This document shows, in pieces, positions 1 to 6,410 of a DNA stretch of 10,664 nt. The position numbers and the translations under genes were made by a program. This stretch comes from Rhodospirillales bacterium Alpha_05 (GTDB lineage: Bacteria; Pseudomonadota; Alphaproteobacteria; Rhodospirillales; Rhodospirillaceae). Position 1 is the first letter of the stretch; each line of letters opens with the position of its first letter. The stretch is taken from the NCBI GenBank assembly GCA_001603335.1, contig LUYR01000364.1, forward strand, positions 1-10,664, in the 5' to 3' direction. Below the pieces are notes generated by a model. It did not search any database. It saw only the letters and a list, made by a program, of their open reading frames with translations, and was not told the origin of the DNA.

Positions 1-2026
1 GAAGAAGGACGAGCCGGTGACCGCCGCCGCCGACGACGACGAAGACCGCGCGCACCGCAAGGTCGCGCCGCGTCCGGGCGTCGCGGTGCCGCCGAAGGTG
101 CCGGTGGCGAAGAAGACCGAGCCGCGTCGCCGCTCGGGCAAGCTCACCATCACCGCCGCCCTCTCCGACCAGGACCGCGACGAGCGCGGCCGCAGCCTCT
201 CCGCGGTGCGTCGTGCCCGCGAGAAGGAGCGCCTGAAGCAGCTCGCGATGGCGAAAAGCCAGGAGAAGGTGGTCCGCGAAGTCGTGATCCCCGAGACGAT
301 CTCGGTGCAGGATCTCGCCAACCGCATGGCCGAACGCGGCGCCAACGTGATCAAGGCGCTGATGAAGCTCGGCGTGATGGCCAACATCAACCAGGTGATC
401 GACGCCGACACCGCGCAGCTGGTGGTCGAGGAATTCGGCCACACGGTCAAGCGCGTCGCCGAGTCCGACATCGAAGAAGGCCTGCGTGGCGAGACCGACC
501 TCGACGCCGTGCTCCTGCCGCGCGCCCCGGTGGTGACGGTGATGGGTCACGTCGACCACGGCAAGACCTCGCTCTTGGACGCGCTGCGCTCCACCGACGT
601 GGTCGCGGGCGAAGCCGGCGGCATCACCCAGCACATCGGCGCGTATCAGGTCGAAACCTCGACCGGCCAGAAGATCACCTTCATCGACACCCCCGGCCAC
701 GAGGCGTTCACCGCCATGCGTGCCCGCGGTGCGCAGGTGACCGACATCGTCGTCCTGGTGGTCGCCGCCGACGACGGCATCATGCCGCAGACGGTCGAGG
801 CGATCCGCCACGCCCGCGCCGCGCAGGTGCCGGTGATCGTCGCGATCAACAAGATGGACAAGCCGGGCGCCAACCCCGAGCGCGTCCGCACCGAGCTTTT
901 GCAGCACGAACTCGTGGTGGAAAGCCTGGGCGGCGACGTGCAGGTGGTCGAAGTCTCGGCGAAGAAGAAGATCAACCTCGATCTCCTCGAAGAGGCGATC
1001 CTGATGCAGGCCGAACTCCTCGACCTCAAGGCCAACCCGAACCGCGAGGCGCAGGGCGTGGTGGTCGAGGCGCGCATGGAAACCGGCCGTGGCTCGGTTG
1101 CTACCGTGCTGGTGCAGCGCGGCACCTTGAAGGTCGGCGACATCTTCGTCGGCGGCAAGGAATGGGGCCGTGTCCGTGCGATGACCGATCATCGTGGCCA
1201 GAAGCTCGACTCCGCCGGTCCGGGTACTCCGGTCGAGGTCGTCGGCTTCCAGGGCACGCCGGGCGCCGGCGACGACTTCATCGTCACCAACAACGAACAG
1301 AAAGCCCGCGAAGTCGCCGAATACCGCGATCGCAAGGGCCGCGAGGCGATGCAGGTCAAGACCGCGCGTTCCTCGATGGAAGAAATGTTCGCGCGGATCC
1401 AGGCCGGCGAGGTCAAGGAATTCCCGGTGGTGATCAAGGCCGACGTGCAGGGCTCGGTCGAAGCCCTGGTCGGCACGCTCGAAAAGATCGGCAACGACGA
1501 CGTCCGCGTCCGCGTGCTGCACGCCGCGGTCGGCGCGATCAACGAATCCGACGTCACCCTGGCGAAGGCTTCGCACGCGCTCACCATCGGCTTCAACGTC
1601 CGCGCCAATGCCCAGGCCCGCGATCTCGCCCGCCGCGACGGCGCCGAGATCCGCTACTACTCGATCATCTACGACGTCGCCGAAGACATGAAGCGCGCGC
1701 TGTCGGGCATGCTCGAGCCGGAGCTGAAGGAAAACTTCATCGGCTACGCGGAAATCCGCCAGGTGTTCAACATCACCAAGGTCGGCCGCGTCGCGGGCTG
1801 CATGATCACCGAAGGCGTGGTGCGTCGTGGCGCGAAGGTTCGCCTGCTGCGCGACAACGTGGTGATCCACGAAGGCAGCCTCGGCCAGCTCAAGCGCTTC
1901 AAGGACGACGCCAAGGAAGTCCGCGAAGGCTACGAGTGCGGTATGTCGTTCGAGAACTACAACGACCTCCAGGTCGGCGATGTGATCGAATGCTACGAAA
2001 TCGAGGAAATCGCCGTCACGCTGTAA
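1..2026 (+). CDS. infB: Translation initiation factor IF-2 (5' end outside window)
   Basis: IF-2 is the GTPase that brings initiator fMet-tRNA to the 30S subunit and promotes 50S joining. The reading frame is open from base 2 with no start of its own, so the gene enters from the left. About 674 residues are present, against roughly 850-1000 in most alphaproteobacteria. Numbering residues from the GTG codon at 17, a charged linker comes first, then an IF2_N-type helical domain at about 90-150. The G domain follows with G1 GHVDHGKT (177-184), G2 around GGITQ (201-205), G3 DTPGH (224-228), G4 NKMD (278-281) and G5 SAK (314-316). Domains II, III and the fMet-tRNA-binding domain IV follow and end in YEIEEIAVTL, a normal C-terminus. 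All GTPase motifs are intact. The GTG at 17 is not the real start. The stop is followed 21 bases later by a hairpin repeat. Identification is by recognised family motifs. Confidence 0.98.
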   Translation, partial: KKDEPVTAAADDDEDRAHRKVAPRPGVAVPPKVPVAKKTEPRRRSGKLTITAALSDQDRDERGRSLSAVRRAREKERLKQLAMAKSQEKVVREVVIPETISVQDLANRMAERGANVIKALMKLGVMANINQVIDADTAQLVVEEFGHTVKRVAESDIEEGLRGETDLDAVLLPRAPVVTVMGHVDHGKTSLLDALRSTDVVAGEAGGITQHIGAYQVETSTGQKITFIDTPGHEAFTAMRARGAQVTDIVVLVVAADDGIMPQTVEAIRHARAAQVPVIVAINKMDKPGANPERVRTELLQHELVVESLGGDVQVVEVSAKKKINLDLLEEAILMQAELLDLKANPNREAQGVVVEARMETGRGSVATVLVQRGTLKVGDIFVGGKEWGRVRAMTDHRGQKLDSAGPGTPVEVVGFQGTPGAGDDFIVTNNEQKAREVAEYRDRKGREAMQVKTARSSMEEMFARIQAGEVKEFPVVIKADVQGSVEALVGTLEKIGNDDVRVRVLHAAVGAINESDVTLAKASHALTIGFNVRANAQARDLARRDGAEIRYYSIIYDVAEDMKRALSGMLEPELKENFIGYAEIRQVFNITKVGRVAGCMITEGVVRRGAKVRLLRDNVVIHEGSLGQLKRFKDDAKEVREGYECGMSFENYNDLQVGDVIECYEIEEIAVTL

Positions 2027-2047
2027 GCGTCAACGGGACCGGCAAGG

Positions 2048-2233
2048 CCAGGGGCGCTGCCCCTGGACCCCGCGAAGGGGCTTGGCCCCTTCGATCCCGC
2101 GAGTAGTGTTTTTCCGCGCAGCGGAGACCCTTAATCTGTTGGCCGCATTGGTTTGATTGCGCTTCGCGCGAAAAACCGGAAGGAAATGGAATCAAGGGGT
2201 CCGCGACCCCTTGCGGGTGCGGGCAGAGCCCGC
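2048..2233. repeat. Composite hairpin repeat, copy 1 (infB-rbfA spacer)
   Basis: This stretch is a string of short perfect stems, almost all with three-base loops. HP-A is 2048-2066 (8 bp, CCAGGGGC arm). HP-B is 2073-2093 (9 bp, CGAAGGGGC arm). HP-C is 2113-2125 (5 bp). A GCGC stem lies at 2159-2169, followed by an A5 run. HP-D is 2193-2213 (9 bp, CAAGGGGTC arm). HP-E is 2219-2233 (6 bp). The same series recurs at 8405-8581. Identical blocks include GCCCCTGGACCCCGC at 2059-2073 and CGCGCGAAAAACC at 2165-2177. The element begins 21 bases after the infB stop and ends 12 bases before the rbfA Shine-Dalgarno, so it fills the spacer of an operon that is often compact. It looks like a REP/BIME-type intergenic palindrome cluster. 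Possible roles are mRNA 3'-end protection, processing or partial termination, which is inference. No transposase is nearby. Confidence 0.85.
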
Positions 2234-2256
2234 GTCTTGATTTCCGGAGGCCCGAA

Positions 2257-2667
2257 ATGACCCAAGCCCCCTCACAGCGGCAGCTTCGCGTTGGCGAAGA
2301 GATCCGCCATGTCGTCGCCCGCGCGCTCGAGCGCGGCGATCTGCACGACCGCGTCCTCGACACCGTACCGGTGACGATCTCGGAAGTTCGGGTGAGCCCC
2401 GATCTCGCGCACGCCACGGCGTTCGTGATGTCGCTCGGCGGCGTGCGCCTCGACGAAGTTTTGGAAGCCCTCGGCCGCAACGCCTGGGTGCTCAACAAGG
2501 CGGTGGCGCGGGCGTTGAGCCTGCGGCGGTCGCCGACCCTGAAGTTCCTCGCCGACCCGAGCTTCGACGAAGCCTCGCACATCGACGCGGTGCTGCGCCG
2601 TCCCGAAGTCGCCCGCGATCTGGTGAAGGACGACGAAGACGCCGGGGAAGATCCGCATGGCGCGTAA
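2257..2667 (+). CDS. rbfA: Ribosome-binding factor A (30S maturation)
   Basis: RbfA is a small KH-fold protein that binds the pre-30S subunit and helps process and fold the 5' end of 16S rRNA, notably in the cold. The product is 136 residues, normal for the family. It opens with the typical RQLRVGEEIRHVVARAL helix. The core strand and helix pattern follows (VTISEVRVSPDLAHATAFV, about 41-59), then a helix with WVLNKAVARALSLRRSP and the strand LKFLADPSFDEASHID near the C-terminus. GGAGG at 2246-2250, six bases before the ATG, fixes the start. The gene lies between infB and truB as in many bacteria and overlaps truB by 11 bp, which suggests translational coupling. The acidic tail (KDDEDAGEDPHGA) is unstructured and holds the truB ribosome-binding site. 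Identification rests on family sequence and context. Confidence 0.95.
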   Translation: MTQAPSQRQLRVGEEIRHVVARALERGDLHDRVLDTVPVTISEVRVSPDLAHATAFVMSLGGVRLDEVLEALGRNAWVLNKAVARALSLRRSPTLKFLADPSFDEASHIDAVLRRPEVARDLVKDDEDAGEDPHGA

Positions 2668-3637
2668 GCGCAAAGGTAACCCGATCGACGGCTGGCTGGT
2701 CCTCGACAAGCCGCTCGGGATTACCTCGACCCAGGCGCTGGCGCGGTGCCGCCATGCCTTCAACGCGGCGAAGGCGGGCCACGGCGGCACCCTCGATCCG
2801 CTGGCGTCGGGGATTCTGCCGATCGCGTTCGGCGAAGCGACCAAGACCGTCGCGTTCGTGATGGATGGTCGCAAGGCGTATCGCTTCACCGTGCGCTGGG
2901 GCGTCGCGACCGAAACCGAGGATGCCGAGGGCGCGGTGAGCGCGACCTCCGACCTGCGCCCGACGCGCGACGAGATCCTTGCGCTGCTGCCCGAGTTCCT
3001 CGGCACGATCTCGCAGGTGCCGCCGCGCTACTCGGCGATCAAGGTGGCGGGCGAACGCGCCTACGACCTTGCGCGCGATGGCCAGGCCCCCGATCTTCAA
3101 CCCAGGAACGTCGAGGTCTATCGCCTCGACCTGGTCTCCATGCCCGATGCCGACCACGCCGAATTCGAGGCGGAGTGCGGCAAAGGCACCTATATTCGAT
3201 CCCTGGCGCGCGACTTGGCGCTCGGTTTGGGAACGGTCGGACACGTCGCGGCGCTGCGCCGCACGCGCTGCGGACCGTTCGCCGAAGCGGACGCGATTTC
3301 GCTGGATAAACTATTGTCCCTCGGGCATAGTGCGCCGTCCTTGGGCCTTTTGCGCTCCGTTGCGACCGCGCTGGACGACATCCCGGCGCTGGCCTTGACG
3401 GCAGACGAGGCCCACCACCTTGCCAACGGGCAGGCTTTGGCAGTTTTGCCGCTGTTGCGGCGCAGCCCTTGCCCCGAGGCCGCGACGGCACCCGCGCTGC
3501 GGGCGATGCTGGGCGAGCGGGTGGTTGCGATCGCGCGGGTTGAGGCCGGTTTCCTCAAGCCCGTGCGTGTCATTCATCCATCAGAAAACGGAGATTCCGG
3601 TGTCGATCACGCAGGAACGCAAGCAGGAACTGATTAA
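2657..3637 (+). CDS. truB: tRNA pseudouridine-55 synthase
   Basis: TruB converts U55 of the T-loop of elongator tRNAs to pseudouridine and also acts as a tRNA folding chaperone. The 326-residue product starts with GWLVLDKPLGITST. It carries the signature GHGGTLDPLASG with the catalytic aspartate at residue 47. The tRNA-contact segment KAYRFTVRWGVATETEDAEG follows at about 75-94, then the motif SQVPPRYSAIKVAGERAYDLAR and the GTYIRSLARDLA block of the core fold. The C-terminal part resembles a PUA-like domain (ERVVAIARVEAGFLKPVRV). After that conserved end about 20 extra residues run on into the start of rpsO in another frame, a 38-bp overlap. The start ATG lies inside the rbfA 3' end with GGGGAAG six bases upstream. 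All catalytic features visible are intact. Confidence 0.97.
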   Translation: MARKRKGNPIDGWLVLDKPLGITSTQALARCRHAFNAAKAGHGGTLDPLASGILPIAFGEATKTVAFVMDGRKAYRFTVRWGVATETEDAEGAVSATSDLRPTRDEILALLPEFLGTISQVPPRYSAIKVAGERAYDLARDGQAPDLQPRNVEVYRLDLVSMPDADHAEFEAECGKGTYIRSLARDLALGLGTVGHVAALRRTRCGPFAEADAISLDKLLSLGHSAPSLGLLRSVATALDDIPALALTADEAHHLANGQALAVLPLLRRSPCPEAATAPALRAMLGERVVAIARVEAGFLKPVRVIHPSENGDSGVDHAGTQAGTD

Positions 3638-3869
3638 GGAATATGCCACCAACGAAGGCGACACGGGTTCGCCGGAAGTCCAGGTGGCGGTGCTCTCGGA
3701 GCGGATCAAGAACCTCACCGAGCACCTCAAGGAACACAAGAAGGATTTCCATTCGCGCCGTGGTCTGCTGATCATGGTCGGCCAGCGCCGCAGCCTTCTC
3801 GACTACGTGAAGCGCAAGGACGTCAAGCGCTACGAGAGCTTGATCCAGCGGCTCGGTCTCCGTCGATAA
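3600..3869 (+). CDS. rpsO: 30S ribosomal protein S15
   Basis: S15 is a primary 16S rRNA-binding protein that nucleates the central domain of the 30S subunit and contributes to an inter-subunit bridge. The product is 89 residues, exactly the family length: (V/M)SITQERKQELIKEYATNEGDTGSPEVQVAVLSERI, then the HSRRGLL and RRSLLDYVKRKD signatures and the LGLRR C-terminus. The start is the GTG at 3600, preceded six bases upstream by GGAG at 3590-3593. An in-frame ATG at 3420 would add 60 residues unlike any S15 and is not used. The start and its ribosome-binding site lie inside the 3' end of truB, so S15 translation may be coupled to TruB termination. A terminator follows 11 bases after the stop. 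Confidence 0.98.
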   Translation: MSITQERKQELIKEYATNEGDTGSPEVQVAVLSERIKNLTEHLKEHKKDFHSRRGLLIMVGQRRSLLDYVKRKDVKRYESLIQRLGLRR

Positions 3870-3880
3870 ACCGAAGTGGA

Positions 3881-3920
3881 ACCGGTGGAGTGCCCGATGC
3901 GCTCCGCCGGTTCGCCTTTT
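3881..3920 (+). terminator. Factor-independent terminator after rpsO
   Basis: A 13-bp stem pairs 3881-3893 with 3899-3911. All pairs are Watson-Crick except two G-U pairs, and the loop is five bases (CCGAT). It is followed by TCGCC and a short T4 tract at 3917-3920. The position just after rpsO matches the place where rpsO and pnp transcripts are separated, or processed by RNase III, in enterobacteria. The U tract is short, so read-through into pnp, or a role as a processing site, is possible. Confidence 0.7.
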
Positions 3921-4051
3921 CCCGGTTGGGTTCCGGGAGACAAGGCCTTCGGTCACGAAAAATCGTTTGACCCCCGCAGACAGCTCGCCGAAGCGCCCCG
4001 ATGGCGCCGCGAGCGCGGGACAAGCCGAACAAAACCCAAAGGATAAGATGC
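3920..4051 (+). promoter_or_regulatory. pnp leader with small hairpin and -35-like box
   Basis: The region between the rpsO terminator and pnp holds a 6-bp stem (3920-3925 with 3933-3938, 7-base loop) and a good -35-like TTGACC at 3967-3972. No convincing -10 element lies 16-18 bases downstream, so a promoter here is not proven. AAAGGA at 4038-4043, eight bases before the ATG at 4052, is the pnp ribosome-binding site. In other bacteria pnp mRNA leaders are targets of autoregulation by PNPase with RNase III. Nothing in the sequence proves this here. Confidence 0.35.
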
Positions 4052-6181
4052 ATGTCTCTTTTCAATGTGACGCGTAAGGAACTGATGTGGGGCGGCCGCA
4101 AGCTGGTGCTTGAGTCCGGTAAGATCGCCCGTCAGGCCGATGGCGCGGTGCTCGCGACCTACGGCGAGACCACGGTGCTCTGCACCGTCGTCGGCGCCAA
4201 GTCCGCGAAGCCGGGTCAGGACTTCTTCCCCCTGACCGTGAACTACCAGGAAAAGGCCTTCGCCGCGGGCAAGATCCCCGGCGGCTTCTTCAAGCGTGAA
4301 GGCCGTCCGTCCGAAGCCGAAACCCTGATCAGCCGTTTGATCGACCGTCCGATCCGTCCGCTGTTCGTCGATGGCTATCGCAACGAGACCCAGATCGTCT
4401 GCACCGTGCTGTCGCACGATCTCGAGAACTCGCCGGACATCGTCGCGATGATCGGCGCCTCCGCCGCGCTGACGATTTCCGGTCTGCCGTTCCTCGGCCC
4501 GATCGCGGGCGCCCGCGTCGGCTACAAGAACGGTGAATACCTGCTGAACCCGACGATCCAGGACGTCGCCGAATCCGAGCTCGATCTGGTCGTCGCCGGC
4601 ACCCGCGAAGGCGTGCTGATGGTCGAAAGCCAGGCGCAGGAGCTCTCGGAAGAGGTGATGCTCGGCGCGGTCAACTTCGGCCACGATTCGTTCCAGGTCG
4701 TCCTCGACGCGATCATCTCGATGGCCGAGAGCTGCGCCAAGGAACCCCGCGACGTTCCGCCGCCGGCCGCTGCCGTCGCCGTGACCCTGGCGAAGTTCCA
4801 GGGCGCGGGCATCCCGGCCAAGTTCGCCGCCGCCTACGGCATCAAGGCGAAGCTCGAGCGCCAGGACGCGGTCAAGGCGGTTCGCGCCGAGGCCGTTGCG
4901 CTGCTTGACGACACCACCGTCGACGCCGTCGGCGCCAAGGACATCTTCGAGACCATGGAAGCCGACGTCGTCCGCTCCGCGATCCTCGATACCGGTGTCC
5001 GCATCGACGGCCGCAACGTCGCGCAGATCCGTCCGATCGAAGTCGAAGTCGGCATCTTGCCGCGCGCCCACGGTTCGGCCCTGTTCACCCGTGGCGAGAC
5101 CCAGGCCCTGGTGGTCACCACCCTCGGCACCGGCCAGGACGAGCAGATCGTCGACGCGCTCGAAGGCGAATACCGTTCCGCCTTCATGCTGCACTACAAC
5201 TTCCCGCCCTACTCGGTGGGCGAAGCCGGCCGCATGGGTTCGCCGGGCCGTCGCGAAATCGGCCACGGCAAGCTCGCTTGGCGTTCGGTGAAGCCGCTCC
5301 TGCCGACCGCGGAGAACTTCCCCTACACCATCCGCATCGTCTCCGAGATCACCGAATCCAACGGTTCGTCGTCGATGGCGACGGTCTGCGGTTCGTCGCT
5401 CTCGATGATGGACGCGGGCGTTCCGCTCGCCCGTCCGGTCGCGGGCATCGCCATGGGCCTGATCAAGGAAGGCGACCGCTTCGCGGTGCTCTCCGACATC
5501 ATGGGCGACGAGGATCACCTCGGCGACATGGACTTCAAGGTGGCCGGTACCGATGCGGGTATCACCGCCCTGCAGATGGACATCAAGATCACCTCGATCA
5601 CCCGGGAAATCATGGGCATCGCGCTGAAGCAGGCGCAGGAAGGCCGCATGCACATCCTCGGCGAGATGGCCAAGGGCCTCACCGGCGCCCGCTCGGAAGT
5701 TTCGGGCAACGCGCCGCGGATCACCACCTTCACCATTCCGAAGGAAAAGATCCGTGAAGTGATCGGCTCGGGCGGCAAGGTGATCCGCGAGATCTGCGAA
5801 GTCACCGGCTGCAAGATCGACATCGAGGACGACGGCACCATCCGCGTTGCCGCCGTCGACGCCACCAAGCAGGAAGAAGCCATCCGCTGGATCAAGGGGA
5901 TCGCGGCGGAACCGGAACTCGGCGCGATCTACACCGGCAAGGTGGTCAAGGTCCTCGAGTTCGGCGCGTTCGTGAACTTCATGGGCAGCCGCGACGGCCT
6001 GGTGCACGTCTCGGAAATGGCGCAGAAGCGCGTCAATCATCCCGACGACGTCGTCAAGGTGGGCGACTCGGTGAAGGTGAAACTCCTGGGCTTCGACGAT
6101 CGCGGCAAGGTGAAGCTGTCGATGAAGGCCGTCGATCAGGAAACCGGCGAAGAAATCGCGCCGGCCGCCAAGGTCGAATAA
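4052..6181 (+). CDS. pnp: Polynucleotide phosphorylase (3'-5' exoribonuclease)
   Basis: PNPase degrades RNA phosphorolytically from the 3' end, releasing nucleoside diphosphates, and is a core part of mRNA turnover. The product is 709 residues, standard length. It begins MSLFNVTRKELMWGGRKLVL, with the first RNase PH domain at about 10-145. The all-helical linker comes next. The second RNase PH domain has the phosphate-binding serines S439-S441 (ESNGSSSMA) and the acidic catalytic block GDEDHLGDMDF with D486 and D492. The KH domain has GSGG at 572-575. The S1 domain starts near Y627 (YTGKVVKVLEFGAFV). The start at 4052 is preferred over an in-frame ATG at 4001 because AAAGGA lies eight bases upstream and the family begins here. 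All functional motifs are intact. The gene is downstream of rpsO, the usual arrangement. Confidence 0.98.
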   Translation: MSLFNVTRKELMWGGRKLVLESGKIARQADGAVLATYGETTVLCTVVGAKSAKPGQDFFPLTVNYQEKAFAAGKIPGGFFKREGRPSEAETLISRLIDRPIRPLFVDGYRNETQIVCTVLSHDLENSPDIVAMIGASAALTISGLPFLGPIAGARVGYKNGEYLLNPTIQDVAESELDLVVAGTREGVLMVESQAQELSEEVMLGAVNFGHDSFQVVLDAIISMAESCAKEPRDVPPPAAAVAVTLAKFQGAGIPAKFAAAYGIKAKLERQDAVKAVRAEAVALLDDTTVDAVGAKDIFETMEADVVRSAILDTGVRIDGRNVAQIRPIEVEVGILPRAHGSALFTRGETQALVVTTLGTGQDEQIVDALEGEYRSAFMLHYNFPPYSVGEAGRMGSPGRREIGHGKLAWRSVKPLLPTAENFPYTIRIVSEITESNGSSSMATVCGSSLSMMDAGVPLARPVAGIAMGLIKEGDRFAVLSDIMGDEDHLGDMDFKVAGTDAGITALQMDIKITSITREIMGIALKQAQEGRMHILGEMAKGLTGARSEVSGNAPRITTFTIPKEKIREVIGSGGKVIREICEVTGCKIDIEDDGTIRVAAVDATKQEEAIRWIKGIAAEPELGAIYTGKVVKVLEFGAFVNFMGSRDGLVHVSEMAQKRVNHPDDVVKVGDSVKVKLLGFDDRGKVKLSMKAVDQETGEEIAPAAKVE

Positions 6182-6197
6182 TATCTGAATATTGGAC

Positions 6198-6222
6198 CCG
6201 CCCCCTGGAATCCAGGGGGCGG
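6198..6222 (+). terminator. Strong GC hairpin after pnp
   Basis: This is a perfect 11-bp stem (6198-6208 with 6212-6222) with a three-base AAT loop, beginning 16 bases after the pnp stop. No T tract follows, so it is not a canonical factor-independent terminator. It more likely protects the mRNA 3' end or acts with Rho. Its triloop design resembles the hairpins of the two composite repeats, but the rest of that repeat is absent. Confidence 0.6.
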
Positions 6223-6410
6223 TGCCCGGAACCGCTTGGGTCCCCGGGTTTGCATATTTTCGTTCGCCAGGGTAGAGATTCCCAGGCGCGCCCGACGGGG
6301 AAGCGGGCGCATGACCAAGAGGGGGTCGCGCGGTTCTCTAGCGTGCGATGGAACAACAACGGCGACCGGAAAGGCCTCCGGGTTCGTCGATACGGGTGGA
6401 GACGGATGGC
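6223..6410 (+). promoter_or_regulatory. Upstream region of the flavoenzyme gene
   Basis: This spacer must hold the promoter of the next gene if pnp transcripts end at 6222. The only candidate I see is TTGCAT (6250-6255) and TAGAGA (6273-6278) with 17-bp spacing, a weak match (three of six at each box). A 7-bp stem with a 9-base loop (6288-6294 with 6304-6310) lies further down. GGAG at 6398-6401 is the ribosome-binding site for the GTG at 6411. Nothing else is recognisable. Confidence 0.25.

Noticed and set aside
3967..3995. pnp promoter at TTGACC
   Set aside because: The -35-like box is good, but the bases at the right distance (GAAGCG) do not resemble a -10 element.
4001..4051. Upstream in-frame ATG extending pnp by 17 codons
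   Set aside because: The extension is not typical of PNPase, and the ATG at 4052 has a well-spaced AAAGGA.
3953..6040. Open frame of 695 codons antisense to pnp
   Set aside because: It lies exactly opposite a complete, well-conserved pnp gene. Its composition (repeated Asp, Arg, Gly, Ala, His) is that of the complement of GC-rich codons, and I recognise no domain.
6348..6410. Upstream in-frame ATG extending the flavoenzyme by 21 codons
   Set aside because: The added residues are Arg/Pro-rich and unlike the family, and the GTG at 6411 has GGAG nine bases upstream.
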